This document shows positions 43,931 through 52,446 of a DNA stretch of 64,000 nt, one piece after another. How positions within the stretch are numbered: the first letter of the stretch is position 1; every line of letters begins with the position of its first letter. The position numbers and the translations under genes are program-made. The DNA comes from JALZKA01 sp963717635. GTDB taxonomy: Bacteria; Actinomycetota; Thermoleophilia; Solirubrobacterales; 70-9. The notes beneath the pieces are model-generated. The model had not been told where the DNA came from. It did no database searches and was given only the letters and a program-made list of their open reading frames with translations. The stretch lies in contig OY970347.1 in assembly GCA_963717635.1 (NCBI GenBank), positions 620,001 through 684,000 of the forward strand, in the 5' to 3' direction.

Positions 43931-44008
43931 AGCCGCCTCAACAACGGCGGGGCTCGGCTTCGTCCTATCAGCCGGCTCAACAACGCCGGGGCTCGGCTCG
44001 CCCTTCGG
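43931..44008. repeat. Two tandem copies of a 39-nt intergenic repeat
   Basis: Units at 43931-43969 and 43970-44008. They share a near-identical core (CTCAACAACG-S-CGGGGCTCGGCT; 43937-43959 and 43976-43998) with one mismatch. A GCCC-TTC-GGGC hairpin follows the second copy. The element lies in the 158-bp gap between the divergent biotinyl protein and glycosyltransferase genes. Confidence 0.75.
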
Positions 44009-44057
44009 GCTCGGCCTCACTTGGGACTCCGCCTCACAGGGCGGCAGAATAGTCACG

Positions 44058-44765
44058 GTGACCGACGCAGCCGAAGCCGCGCCCCCGGTCGTCGCCGTGG
44101 TCGCCGCCCGCAACGAGGCCGACCGGATCGGCGCGACGCTCGCCGCGCTCGCCGAGGCACTGCCGGGCGCCGACCTGGTCGTCGCCGACGACGCGTCGGA
44201 CGACGCCACCGCGATGGTTGCTCGCGCCCACGGGGCGACGGTGGTGTCCCGTGACCGCCCGTTGGGCAAGGGCGGCAACATGACCGCCGCCGTGGCGGGC
44301 ATGATCGACCGCGCGCGGGACGCCGACGCGCCGCTGTTTTTGCTCTGCGACGGCGACCTCGGCGCATCGGCCGCCGAGCTTCGGCCGCTCCTTGAGGCTG
44401 TCGCCGAGGGCGAATCCGACCTTGCCATCGCCGCCTTTCGCCGTCGCGTGGGCGGCGGCTTCGGGGTCGCGCTGCGCTACGCGGCATGGGCGATCGAGCG
44501 TCTCTGCGGCTACCGGGCGCGCGCGCCGATCTCCGGTCAGCGAGCGCTGAGCCCGGCGGCGGTACGGGCCTGCTTTCCGTTCGCGCGCGGCTACGGGATG
44601 GAGATCGGGATCACGGTCGACGTGGTCCGGGCTGGGCTTCGAGTCCGCGAGCTCGACCTTGACCTCGAACATCGCGCGACCGGCCGGAGCTTCGGCGGCT
44701 TCGTCCACCGTGGTCGCCAGCTCCGCGACTTCACCCGCGTCTACCGGCAGAAGCGAAGGGGATAG
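44058..44765 (+). CDS. Family 2 glycosyltransferase
   Basis: Cytosolic GT-A type transferase of 235 residues. VVAVVAARNEADRIGATLAAL opens the nucleotide-sugar domain, DLVVADDASDDATAMVA gives the first Asp, and LFLLCDGDLGAS the DxD metal site. PISGQRALSPAAV and FARGYGMEIGITVDVVRAGLRVRELDLDLEHR are the acceptor part, close to the GT2/GT81 glucosyl-glycerate and dolichol-phosphate-sugar synthase pattern. There is no membrane segment. GTG 44058 has CAGAAT 7 nt upstream. Sugar donor and acceptor are unknown. It is followed 13 nt later by glycerol kinase. Confidence 0.88.
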   Translation: MTDAAEAAPPVVAVVAARNEADRIGATLAALAEALPGADLVVADDASDDATAMVARAHGATVVSRDRPLGKGGNMTAAVAGMIDRARDADAPLFLLCDGDLGASAAELRPLLEAVAEGESDLAIAAFRRRVGGGFGVALRYAAWAIERLCGYRARAPISGQRALSPAAVRACFPFARGYGMEIGITVDVVRAGLRVRELDLDLEHRATGRSFGGFVHRGRQLRDFTRVYRQKRRG

Positions 44766-44766
44766 A

Positions 44767-44772
44767 TAGCCT
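44767..44772 (+). promoter_or_regulatory. Candidate leaderless -10 (TAGCCT) of glycerol kinase
   Basis: TAGCCT, just after the glycosyltransferase stop, ends 6 nt before GTG 44779; no ribosome site. Confidence 0.35.
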
Positions 44773-44778
44773 GCGCCC

Positions 44779-46233
44779 GTGATCCTCGCGATCGATCAGG
44801 GGACCACGGGGTCGACCTGCCTCGTGTTCGGCGGCGACGGGAAGATCGCAGGGCGGGCCTACAGCGAGTTCCGCCAGCACTTTCCGCAGCCCGGCTGGGT
44901 CGAGCACGACGCCGGCGAGATCTGGGCCGTGACGCGTCGGGTGGCGATCGAGGCGATCGTCGACGCCGGCATCCAGGGCGGCCAGCTCGACGCGATCGGG
45001 ATCACGAACCAGCGCGAGACGGTCGTGGCTTGGGACCCCGAGACGGGCGAGCCCCTCCACAACGCGCTGGTCTGGCAGGACCGGCGCACCGCTGCCCGCT
45101 GCGACGAGCTGCGAGGAGAGGGCCACGAGCAGCTGGTGCGCGAGCGGACCGGCCTGGTGCTCGACCCCTATTTCTCGGGCACGAAGATCGAGTGGCTCGT
45201 GCAGAATTCGGACGCCGTCAGGGATCGAGCCGTGTTCGGCACGATCGACTCATGGCTCGTCTTCAAGCTCACCGGCCGCCACGTCACAGACCTCTCGAAC
45301 GCCTCGCGGACCCTCCTGTTCGACATCCGCGAGCGGCGCTGGGACCCTGATCTGTGCGAGCTGCTGGGGGTCGACGGGGCTCGGCTGCCCGAGGCGCTGC
45401 CGTCGGCACACGTCTACGGCACGACGACCGAGTTCGGGGGGGAGGTGCCGGTCGCAGGGATCGCAGGCGACCAGCAGGCGGCGCTGTTCGGCCAGGCCTG
45501 CCACGAAGCCGGCCAGGGCAAGAACACGTACGGCACCGGGAGCTTCGTGCTTTTGAACGCCGGTCGCGAGATGCCTCCCGCCGAGCCGGGGCTCCTGACG
45601 ACGATCGCCTGGGGGCTCGCCGACGAGGTCGACTACGCGCTGGAGGCCGCGATCTTCGTCACCGGCGCCGCAATCCAATGGCTGCGCGACGGCCTGGGGG
45701 TGATCGGCGACGCGGCCGAGACCGAGGCCCTGGCCTCCTCGCTCGACGGAAACGAAGGGGTGTACTTCGTGCCGGCGCTGACCGGGCTCGGGTCCCCGCA
45801 CTGGGATCCCTACGCGCGCGGGACGATCCTCGGCCTGACCCGCGGCAGCTCTCCGGCCCATCTCGCCCGCGCCGCCCTGGAGGCGATCGCCTACCAGACG
45901 GTCGACGCCGTTCGCGCGCAGGAGGCCGCCGCTGGCGAGCCCCTCACTGAACTCAAGGCGGACGGCGGCGCCGTCGCGAACCGGTGGCTGATGCAGTTCC
46001 AGGCCGACGTGCTGGGCGTGCCGGTGATCGTGCCGGAAATCGCCGAGACAACCGCGCTCGGCGCGGCCTATCTCGCCGGCATCGCCACGGGAGTCTGGGA
46101 GCGCGAGGAGGTGGTCACGCGCTGGCGTGAGGCCGCTCGCTACGAGCCCCTGATGGGTGACGACGAGCGGGGCGTCCTTTTGGCCGGCTGGGGCCGGGCC
46201 GTCGAGCGCGCTCGCGGCTGGGCCGCACCCTGA
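44779..46233 (+). CDS. glpK: Glycerol kinase GlpK
   Basis: Phosphorylates glycerol to sn-glycerol 3-phosphate with ATP. The 484-residue product has the FGGY N-terminus LAIDQGTTGSTC, ITNQRETVVAWDPETGEPLHNALVWQDRRT (glycerol-binding Arg-Glu), the PYFSGTKIEWL segment, SNASRTLLFDIRERRWD, GIAGDQQAALFGQ (catalytic Asp in GDQQ), YGTGSF and GLGSPHWDPYARGTILGLTRG. All catalytic regions are intact. GTG start without a ribosome site. The acyltransferase gene follows 91 bp downstream, and glycerolipid synthesis would link them. Confidence 0.96.
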   Translation: MILAIDQGTTGSTCLVFGGDGKIAGRAYSEFRQHFPQPGWVEHDAGEIWAVTRRVAIEAIVDAGIQGGQLDAIGITNQRETVVAWDPETGEPLHNALVWQDRRTAARCDELRGEGHEQLVRERTGLVLDPYFSGTKIEWLVQNSDAVRDRAVFGTIDSWLVFKLTGRHVTDLSNASRTLLFDIRERRWDPDLCELLGVDGARLPEALPSAHVYGTTTEFGGEVPVAGIAGDQQAALFGQACHEAGQGKNTYGTGSFVLLNAGREMPPAEPGLLTTIAWGLADEVDYALEAAIFVTGAAIQWLRDGLGVIGDAAETEALASSLDGNEGVYFVPALTGLGSPHWDPYARGTILGLTRGSSPAHLARAALEAIAYQTVDAVRAQEAAAGEPLTELKADGGAVANRWLMQFQADVLGVPVIVPEIAETTALGAAYLAGIATGVWEREEVVTRWREAARYEPLMGDDERGVLLAGWGRAVERARGWAAP

Positions 46234-46324
46234 CGTAACCCCGCCGCCGGCCGCGGGTAGCAATTAGCAACCCCGTTTCGACTTCGGACAACCTGGTTTC
46301 GCGACAAAGTCGCTCACGGCACCA

Positions 46325-47068
46325 ATGGAGGACATGAAGCCACAGGTCTACAAGGACCCCCGCCCGGCCGAGTACTTCCGGCCGTTCCACGACTGGGTAC
46401 GCAGCCATCGGCCGGGGTGGACCTACGAGCTGGTCCGCGTGATCCTCACCCCGATCGCGATGTTGCTCTATCGCGAGCGGGCGATCGGCACACCGAACGT
46501 ACCGGCGGATGGGCCATTGATTCTCGCGCCCAACCACTTCTCGCAGATGGACCACTTCTTCGCCGGCGTCTACATCCGCCGGAAGATCCAGTTCATGGCC
46601 AAGTCGCAGATGTACGGGTATCCCGTGCTGGACTACATCTACCGGGTCGGCGGCGTCTTCCCGGTCCGCCGGGGCCATCACGACGAGGAGGCCTTCAAGA
46701 CCGCGCACGCGATCCTTGGCCGCGGCGGCTGCGTCGGCATGTACTGCGAGGGCGGCCGTTCGCGCACCGGTCGGCTCGGCCAGCCGAAGCCGGGCGTGGG
46801 CCGCTTGGCGCTCGAGTCCGGTGTGCCGGTAGTGCCGGTCGCGATCCACGGCTCCCTGGGGGTGCGCGGCTGGAAGCGGCTGCGGTTTCCCAAGGTCACC
46901 GTGCAATACGGGGAGCCGATCAGCTTCGAGCGCGTCGCGGACCCGGCTCCCGCCCAGCAGCTCGAGGCAGCGGAGCAGATCTTCGAGGCCGTCAAGGTGA
47001 TGTACGGGGTCCTCGAGGCGGAGGGCCGGAAGGCCGCGGCCGCGCGGCTCCGATCGGCCTACTCGTAG
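46325..47068 (+). CDS. plsC: 1-acyl-sn-glycerol-3-phosphate acyltransferase (PlsC family)
   Basis: Adds the second acyl chain to lysophosphatidate. The 247-residue product has the HX4D catalytic motif in NHFSQMDHF, FMAKSQMYGYPVLDYIYRVGGVFPVRRG (second block), YCEGGRSRTGRL (third block) and GVPVVPVAIHG (fourth block). Hydrophobic ends suggest peripheral membrane attachment. ATG 46325 has no clear ribosome site; ATG 46334 follows GGAGG but by only 2 nt. The 91-bp upstream gap holds GCGAC-AAA-GTCGC (46301-46313), a perfect inverted repeat. The 3' end overlaps the convergent gene by 10 nt. Confidence 0.92.
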   Translation: MEDMKPQVYKDPRPAEYFRPFHDWVRSHRPGWTYELVRVILTPIAMLLYRERAIGTPNVPADGPLILAPNHFSQMDHFFAGVYIRRKIQFMAKSQMYGYPVLDYIYRVGGVFPVRRGHHDEEAFKTAHAILGRGGCVGMYCEGGRSRTGRLGQPKPGVGRLALESGVPVVPVAIHGSLGVRGWKRLRFPKVTVQYGEPISFERVADPAPAQQLEAAEQIFEAVKVMYGVLEAEGRKAAAARLRSAYS

Positions 47069-47970
47069 CGCTGCTTGAGCGCGGGCCAGGTCCGGGGGTC
47101 GTGGCCGGGGATGATCACCGCCTGCGGATACTCGCGGCGGAACAACCGCAACTCCTGCAGTGAGCGGCGCCAGGTGTGTGGATCCTCGGGTCGCGGCGGC
47201 GGCGGCGCGTCGTCGAGCTGGGCCAGCGTGTAGATCGCGTCGCCTGCGATCACCAGGTCACGGTCGCGCAGGCGACACATGACCGCCTGGTGGCCGGCGG
47301 AGTGGCCCGGGGTGTAGGCCAGCCGCACGCTCCCGTCTCCGAACAGGTCGAAGGTGCGCCCGAAGCTCGCGTACGAGCTGACGGATGGCCCGTCGAAGTC
47401 GATCGTGCGGTAGTCGAACGCGTAGTCGTACTGAGCGGGCCGGTAGCCGTGCAGGAACGGCCGCGACCCGGTTGTCGCCGCCTCCCATTCGCGCTCGGCG
47501 AGCACGAACGAGGCGCCCGCGAACTCCGACATGCCGGACGCATGGTCGAAGTGCAGGTGGGTCATGACGACCGTGTTGATGCTCTTCGGGTCGATTCCGC
47601 GCGACCGCAGCTGCGCGGGCAGGTCCTCACCCGGCTCCAGCTCAGGCCGGCCGACTCGGGTCACGATGCGGCCCATGTTCGCCGCCGGCTTCGAGGTCAC
47701 GGACGGATGCAGGCCAGTGTCGATCACGAAATGGCCCGCCGTGGGGTGGGTGACCAGGAACGCGGGGCAGGGGACCGTCCACCACTTGGAGCGGGGCGTG
47801 CCGATCCCGAGCATGCGGAGCTTGCCCATCCGGGGGCCGCCGGAGCGCTCGAAGAACTGGGCCGGCTGCGAGATCCGGCCGGCCTCCAGCGCCTCGACCA
47901 CGACGCTCGCACCAGGCTTGCCGCCCGCCAGCGGCTGGTCCAAGGGGCGTGTGCTCGCCTTGAGCTTCAT
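47059..47970 (-). CDS. Metallo-beta-lactamase fold hydrolase, N-acyl homoserine lactonase-like
   Basis: 303 residues. The zinc motif is THLHFDHASGM (HxHxDH), and further ligands are seen in AYTPGHSAGHQ, VIAGDAIYTLAQLD and IIPGHDPRTW. The N-terminal FVIDTGLHPSV and the overall size match quorum-quenching lactonases (AttM/AiiA type), but close relatives also act on other lactones or thioesters. ATG 47970 is chosen because TACGGT lies 8 nt upstream; ATG 47994 gives 8 more residues. No acyl-homoserine lactone synthase is visible in the window. Confidence 0.88.
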   Translation of the reverse strand: MKLKASTRPLDQPLAGGKPGASVVVEALEAGRISQPAQFFERSGGPRMGKLRMLGIGTPRSKWWTVPCPAFLVTHPTAGHFVIDTGLHPSVTSKPAANMGRIVTRVGRPELEPGEDLPAQLRSRGIDPKSINTVVMTHLHFDHASGMSEFAGASFVLAEREWEAATTGSRPFLHGYRPAQYDYAFDYRTIDFDGPSVSSYASFGRTFDLFGDGSVRLAYTPGHSAGHQAVMCRLRDRDLVIAGDAIYTLAQLDDAPPPPRPEDPHTWRRSLQELRLFRREYPQAVIIPGHDPRTWPALKQRYE

Positions 47971-48008
47971 AGCGGGACACCGTACCGGCGGCATATGCTC
48001 CCGCGGCC

Positions 48009-48866
48009 GTGCCCGAGGCCTCCCGCATCTTCGCGCCCGACCTGCTGTCGGGTCAGGTCTGCGTAGTTTCAGGCTCGGGCTCGGGGCTCGGCCGCGCCAC
48101 CGCGCTCGAGCTCGGCCGGCTCGGCGCGATCGTGGTGGGATGCGGACGTCGTCCCGAGCCGATCGAGGAGACCGCCGCCGCGATCCGCGACGGGGGCGGG
48201 CAGGCGGATGCCGAGGCGATGGATATCCGCGACGAGACGGAGGTCGAGGAGATGTTCGACCGGGTCCTCGAGCGCCACGGCCGGGTGGACGTGCTGATCA
48301 ACAACGCCGGCGGGCAGTTCCTGAGCCCGGCCGAGGCGATCACGCCGAAAGGCTTTCGTACGGTGATCGAGTTGAACGTGCTCGGCACCTGGCTCATGAC
48401 CCATGCCGCGGCGACGAAGGCGTTCATGCCGCAGGGCGGCGGCAAGGTCCTGAGCGTCACGCTCTCCCCGCACAACGGAATGCCGGGGATGGTCCACTCC
48501 GGCGCCGCACGAGCCGCGGTCGAGAACATGATGAAGACCCTCGCGATCGAGTGGTCACGCCATCAGATCAAGCTCTGCGCGCTGGCAGCGGGTCAGTTCG
48601 ACACGGAGACGCTGCGGACCAAGTACCCGCAGGTGTTCGTCGACCACATCGCGGAAACGGTTCCGCTCGGGCGGCTCGGCACCGAGGAGGAATGGGCCTG
48701 GCTGGTCGCCTACCTGGCGTCGCCGGCCGGCGACTTCTTCTCGGGCACGACGCTCACCATGGACGGCGCCCGCGACGACTGGTTCGGGCCCTGGCCGCCG
48801 AGCGTCTACGCGGAGCGGACCGGGGAGGACTCGATCCCGGCCGAGGAGCGCAAACGGAAGGCCTAG
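48009..48866 (+). CDS. Short-chain dehydrogenase, 2,4-dienoyl-CoA-reductase-like
   Basis: SDR fold of 285 residues: cofactor motif SGSGSGLGRA (residues 21-30), NNAGG and a strand with VLSVTLSPHNGMPG. The catalytic YxxxK is replaced: PGMVHSGAARAAVENMMKTLAIEW has His and Arg where Tyr and Lys usually stand, a pattern seen in the dienoyl-CoA reductase subgroup, in which a different set of residues acts. The C-terminus has the PLGRLGTEEEWAWLVAYLASPAGDFFSGTTLTMDG ending. The substrate is probably an acyl-CoA, given relatives. GTG 48009 has TATGCT 9 nt upstream. Confidence 0.86.
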   Translation: MPEASRIFAPDLLSGQVCVVSGSGSGLGRATALELGRLGAIVVGCGRRPEPIEETAAAIRDGGGQADAEAMDIRDETEVEEMFDRVLERHGRVDVLINNAGGQFLSPAEAITPKGFRTVIELNVLGTWLMTHAAATKAFMPQGGGKVLSVTLSPHNGMPGMVHSGAARAAVENMMKTLAIEWSRHQIKLCALAAGQFDTETLRTKYPQVFVDHIAETVPLGRLGTEEEWAWLVAYLASPAGDFFSGTTLTMDGARDDWFGPWPPSVYAERTGEDSIPAEERKRKA

Positions 48867-48880
48867 CCTGAGCCGGCGGC

Positions 48881-49363
48881 TCAGACCCGGTCTGCGCTGT
48901 TGACCCTCTCGCAGTCGGCCCTGGCTGCGAGGTCACGTCCGGGCCCCCCGTCGCATCTGTCACGGCCCTTCTGCCCGTTCAGAAGGTCATTCCCCTTGCG
49001 GCCGAAGAGCTTGTCGTCGCCGCCCTGGCCGAGCATCAAGTCGTGGCCGTTGTCGCCGTAGGCCTTGTCGTCATTGGTGCCGCCGACGATAAGGTCGTTC
49101 CCGGAGCCGCCGCAGATGAGGTCGCGGCCGCGCTTGCCGTCGATGACGTCGTGGCCGCCGCGCGCGAGAATGATGTCCCGGCGCTTGGTCCCCTTGAGCT
49201 CGTCCGCGCCGCGGGTGCCGACGATCGTGGGCTCTTGACCCCGGCACTTCCCGCCCGGCAGGCCGGCGCGCGAGTCGGCTCCCGCCGAGGCGACCAGGGT
49301 GACCGCCAGCGCCATGAGCGCGGCGATGACTCCGGTTGCGATCCCCCCGCGTACGAGCGTCAA
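48881..49363 (-). CDS. Secreted RTX/hemolysin-type calcium-binding repeat protein
   Basis: 160 residues. Signal peptide at residues 1-29. The rest consists of nonapeptide-type repeats: GTRGADELKG, GGHDVIDGKRGRDLICGGSGNDLIVGGTNDDKAYGDNGHDLMLGQGGDDKLFGRKGNDLLNG. Three cysteines occur, one inside the repeat block and two near the end, unusual for RTX repeats. TTG 49363 overlaps the stop of the SDR gene (TTGA), with GGAGGA 8 nt upstream. There is no catalytic domain, so a small calcium-binding exported protein is the safest reading. Confidence 0.85.
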   Translation of the reverse strand: MTLVRGGIATGVIAALMALAVTLVASAGADSRAGLPGGKCRGQEPTIVGTRGADELKGTKRRDIILARGGHDVIDGKRGRDLICGGSGNDLIVGGTNDDKAYGDNGHDLMLGQGGDDKLFGRKGNDLLNGQKGRDRCDGGPGRDLAARADCERVNSADRV

Positions 49364-50187
49364 GTGAACATTCCTCCAAACTGCCCGCCGGTCACGTTCA
49401 GGACCTGGCCGTGGACGTAGTTGGCGTGCTCAGAGCATAGGAACAGCACGGGCCCGGCTGCTTCCTCGGGCTGCGCGGGACGGCCCAGCGGGATGATCGC
49501 CGATGCCAGGGCCCGCATCTGCTCCGGGATGCCGAGTTCGATCGACTCGCCGCCCTTGTCCAGCGTCTCGCCCTTCTCCTTGGCCTGGGTCAGACGGGTC
49601 TCGACGAAGCCGAAGGCGACCGCGTTGACGTTGATCTTGAAGCCCCCCCACTCCTTCGCCAGCGTCTTCGTCATCCCGACGATCGCCGACTTGCCTGCTG
49701 AGTAATTGATCTGCCCGGCGTTGCCCATCGTGCCGGAGATCGAAGAGATGTTGACGATCTTGCGGAACACCTCGTTGCCCTCCGCCTTCTCCGCCTTTGC
49801 AGCCTCGCGCCAGGCGGGCGCGATCGCGCGGATCAGCCGAAACGGAGCGACCGTGTGGATGTCCAGCATCGCCTGGAACTGCTCGTCGGTCATCTTGTGC
49901 GCGACGCCGTCCCAGGTGTAGCCCGCGTTGTTGATCAGGATGTCGACCTGGCCGAACTCGTCCTGAGCCTTCTTGACGAGCGCGTCCGGCACGCTGGGGT
50001 CGGTCAGGTCGCCGGCGAACACGGCGGTCTCGCCATCGATCTCGCCCGACGCCTGCTCGGCGACGTCGCCGTCGATGTCGTTGATCAGCACGCGGGCGCC
50101 CTCGCTGACGAACAGCTCGGCGGTCGCGCGGCCGATCCCGCGAGCGGAGCCGGTGATGATCGCGTTCTTGCCTTCGAGCAGTCCCAT
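49360..50187 (-). CDS. Short-chain dehydrogenase/reductase, FabG-like
   Basis: 275 residues with all SDR landmarks: TGSARGIGRA cofactor loop, NNAGY, the catalytic Ser in NISSISG and the YSAGK active site (Tyr and Lys), and the PEEAAGPVLFLCSEHANYVHGQVLNVTGGQFGG C-terminus. It is probably an NADPH-dependent 3-oxoacyl reductase or alcohol dehydrogenase. It has an insert near WREAAKAEKAEGNEVFRK, an Ala/Glu-rich stretch, before the catalytic strand. ATG 50187 has AGGAGG 11 nt upstream. The secreted RTX-like gene is coupled to its stop codon. Confidence 0.93.
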   Translation of the reverse strand: MGLLEGKNAIITGSARGIGRATAELFVSEGARVLINDIDGDVAEQASGEIDGETAVFAGDLTDPSVPDALVKKAQDEFGQVDILINNAGYTWDGVAHKMTDEQFQAMLDIHTVAPFRLIRAIAPAWREAAKAEKAEGNEVFRKIVNISSISGTMGNAGQINYSAGKSAIVGMTKTLAKEWGGFKINVNAVAFGFVETRLTQAKEKGETLDKGGESIELGIPEQMRALASAIIPLGRPAQPEEAAGPVLFLCSEHANYVHGQVLNVTGGQFGGMFT

Positions 50188-50311
50188 TCGGGCCTAGTCC
50201 TCCTTCGTCGATTCAGGACGCGGAAAGCTATTGGAAAAACAGATCAGGCGTCCGGTAAGTGCGCGGGTCGCAGGACGTTTGGGGCCGGGGAATCTCGGGC
50301 ACAAGCCACGG

Positions 50312-51133
50312 ATGGGACGCGCCACTCTGCGCATGGCACTCGCGACGGCGGTCGCGATTCTCGTGACGCCGGCGATCGCCGCCGCCGACCACGGGGCCGC
50401 CCCGATTCACCCCGGCGTGATGACTTTCACCGCCGGCGGCCAGTGCACGTCGAACTTCGTCTTTCGGGACGGCGCCGGCACCTATCTCGGCCAGGCGGCG
50501 CACTGCGCGGGCACCGGTGCCGCGACGGACACGGACGGCTGCGACTCGGGCTCGCAGCCCCTAGGGACGCCGGTCGAGGTCGATGGCGCTACGCGCCCGG
50601 CCTCGCTCGTATACAGCTCGTGGCTGACCATGCAAGGCCGGGGCGAGGCCGACCCCAACGCCTGCGCCTACAACGACTTCGCCCTCGTGAAGCTCGATCC
50701 GGCAGACATCGCCGCCATCGACCCAACCGTCCCGGGCCTCGGCGGCCCCACCGGCGTCGGCGGACCCGGTGCCGGGCTCGGCGACACCGTCTTCACCTAC
50801 GGAAACTCATCGCTGCGCGCCGGGATCTCGCAGCTGCGCCCGAAGCAGGGAGTCGTGATCCAGAGCGAGGGCAGCAACTGGAGCCGCACGGTCCTTACGG
50901 CGACGCCCGGGATCCCGGGCGATTCGGGCAGCGGCTTCCTGAGCGCCACCGGTCAGGCGATCGGGACGCTCTCGACGCTTCAGGTGCTACCGATCGCCGG
51001 CACCAACGGGGTCGGCGACCTCTCCAAGGAGCTCGGCTACATGCGCGCCAACAGCTCGTTCTCGGCCGTGCAGCTTGTTCCCGGCACGCGCCCGTTCCGC
51101 GGTGATCTGCTGCAGGCGATCCTCTCCGGCTGA
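50312..51133 (+). CDS. Secreted trypsin-like serine protease (S1 fold)
   Basis: 273 residues with a signal peptide to about residue 25. The triad is visible: His in YLGQAAHCAG, Asp in NDFALVKLD and Ser in GIPGDSGSGFLS. Four or more cysteines outside the triad suggest disulfides (QCTSNF, HCAG, DGCDSG, NACAYND). There is no clear propeptide. The frame is open to a TTG at 50231, but that region is not signal-like; ATG 50312 and ATG 50333 are the realistic starts. The 124-bp upstream gap shows no strong promoter. It ends 1 nt from the convergent dehydrogenase gene. Confidence 0.85.
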   Translation: MGRATLRMALATAVAILVTPAIAAADHGAAPIHPGVMTFTAGGQCTSNFVFRDGAGTYLGQAAHCAGTGAATDTDGCDSGSQPLGTPVEVDGATRPASLVYSSWLTMQGRGEADPNACAYNDFALVKLDPADIAAIDPTVPGLGGPTGVGGPGAGLGDTVFTYGNSSLRAGISQLRPKQGVVIQSEGSNWSRTVLTATPGIPGDSGSGFLSATGQAIGTLSTLQVLPIAGTNGVGDLSKELGYMRANSSFSAVQLVPGTRPFRGDLLQAILSG

Positions 51134-51134
51134 C

Positions 51135-52370
51135 TCAGAGCCCTAGCTGCCGCCCGAGGATCTCCTTCATCACCTCGTCGGTGCCGCCGCCGATCGGGCC
51201 GAGGCGGAGGTCCCGGACCGCGCGCTCGATCCCGTACTCGCGCATGTAGCCGTAACCACCGTGGATCTGCAGGCACTCGTCGGCGACTTCGAGCGCGGCG
51301 CGCTGGGTCATCAGCTTCGCCTTCGTCACCTCCTCGAGACCGGCGGTGATCGACGGGTGCATCCAGTCGCCGCGGGCGATCGCCTCACGGCGTTCGGCCT
51401 CGGGCGCGGCGAAGACGCGAAGCGCGTGGTAGGTCAGCGCCCGCGAGACCTCGAGCTTGACGCCGATCTCGGCGAACTTGTGGCGGATCACCTGGAACCG
51501 CCCGATCGGGCGCCCGAAAGCCTCGCGGTCGCGAGCGTATTCCAGGGTGACCGCCAGCAGCTTGGTCATCGCCCCGACGGCGCCCAGCGCCATCAGCAGC
51601 CGCTCCCATTGGAAGTTGGCCATGATCAGGTAGAAGCCGCCGTTCTCCGGCCCCAGCAGGTTCTCGTCCGGCACCTCGACGTCGGTGAACGCGAGCTCGC
51701 CCGTGTCCGATGCCTGCCAGCCCATCTTCTCGAGCTTGCGCGCGACCTCGTACCCGGGCATCTCCCGCTCGAGCAACAGGAACGAGATCCCGTGGTGGCC
51801 GCCGTCGGGGGTCGTCTTCACCGCGCAGACCAGGAAGTCGGCCCGAACCCCGTTGGTGATGAACGTCTTGGCCCCGTTGACCACATACCCGCCCGGCACC
51901 TTGCGGGCGCTGGTGCGAATCGAGGCGACGTCAGAGCCGGCTCCCGGCTCGGTGATGCCGAGCGCGCCGATCTTCTGGCCAGCGATCGCCGGACGCAGGA
52001 ACCGCTCGTGCTGGTCGGGCGTGCCGAACTTCCAGATCGGCGGCGTGGCGATGCCGGTATGCGCGCCGAGGCCCGCGCCGACACCACCACCCGCGCCCGC
52101 CGCAGCCAGCTCTTCGGCCCAGACTGCGTCGTGCACGTAGTCGCCACCCTGGCCGCCGAGTGCGACCGGGTACTTCAACCCGAGGAACCCCAGTTCGGCC
52201 GCGCGCCCGTAGAGCTCGCGCGGGAACTCCTGGGCCGCGTCCCACTCGTCGACGTGCGGCGCGATCTCGCTTAAGACCCAGCGCCGGATCGTCGCCCGGA
52301 GCTCCTCGTGCTCCTCGCTGAAGGGCGGCAGCAGGGCGCGCTCGCCGGAATCCGTGATGACGTTGGCCAC
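51135..52370 (-). CDS. Acyl-CoA dehydrogenase (long-chain/isovaleryl-type active site)
   Basis: Flavoenzyme that forms trans-2-enoyl-CoA; 411 residues. Flavin and substrate landmarks: FLGLKYPVALGGQGGDYVHDAV, GALGITEPGAGSDVASIRTSA, YVVNGAKTFITNG, LLMALGAVGAMTKLLAVTLEYARDREAFGRPIGRFQVIRHKFAEI and ECLQIHGGYGYMREYGIERAVRDLR. At the position where medium-chain enzymes carry the catalytic Glu (YEGT) it reads IGGGT, as in the long-chain and isovaleryl types whose base lies elsewhere. GTG 52370 has TAGCGT 7 nt upstream and no ribosome site. Related in sequence to the gene at 54976-56175. Confidence 0.94.
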   Translation of the reverse strand: MANVITDSGERALLPPFSEEHEELRATIRRWVLSEIAPHVDEWDAAQEFPRELYGRAAELGFLGLKYPVALGGQGGDYVHDAVWAEELAAAGAGGGVGAGLGAHTGIATPPIWKFGTPDQHERFLRPAIAGQKIGALGITEPGAGSDVASIRTSARKVPGGYVVNGAKTFITNGVRADFLVCAVKTTPDGGHHGISFLLLEREMPGYEVARKLEKMGWQASDTGELAFTDVEVPDENLLGPENGGFYLIMANFQWERLLMALGAVGAMTKLLAVTLEYARDREAFGRPIGRFQVIRHKFAEIGVKLEVSRALTYHALRVFAAPEAERREAIARGDWMHPSITAGLEEVTKAKLMTQRAALEVADECLQIHGGYGYMREYGIERAVRDLRLGPIGGGTDEVMKEILGRQLGL

Positions 52371-52377
52371 CGCCGGG

Positions 52378-52383
52378 ACGCTA
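52378..52383 (-). promoter_or_regulatory. Candidate leaderless -10 (TAGCGT) of the acyl-CoA dehydrogenase
   Basis: TAGCGT on the minus strand ends 7 nt before GTG 52370; the gene has no Shine-Dalgarno. Confidence 0.4.
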
Positions 52384-52446
52384 CAGCGTTGGTTCGAGCG
52401 CGACGGGGCGGGCGCCGTGCGCCCGCCCCGCCCGCTTCCGTTGCCG

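Noticed and set aside
46245..46300. GGGTAG near 46253 as a third SigB/SigF promoter
   Set aside because: No GGTTT at 15-17 nt upstream; the GGTTT-like sequence nearby lies downstream and in the wrong order.
47059..47994. Quorum-sensing locus around the lactonase-like enzyme
   Set aside because: No LuxI/LuxR gene in the window; lactonase-like MBL enzymes have other substrates.
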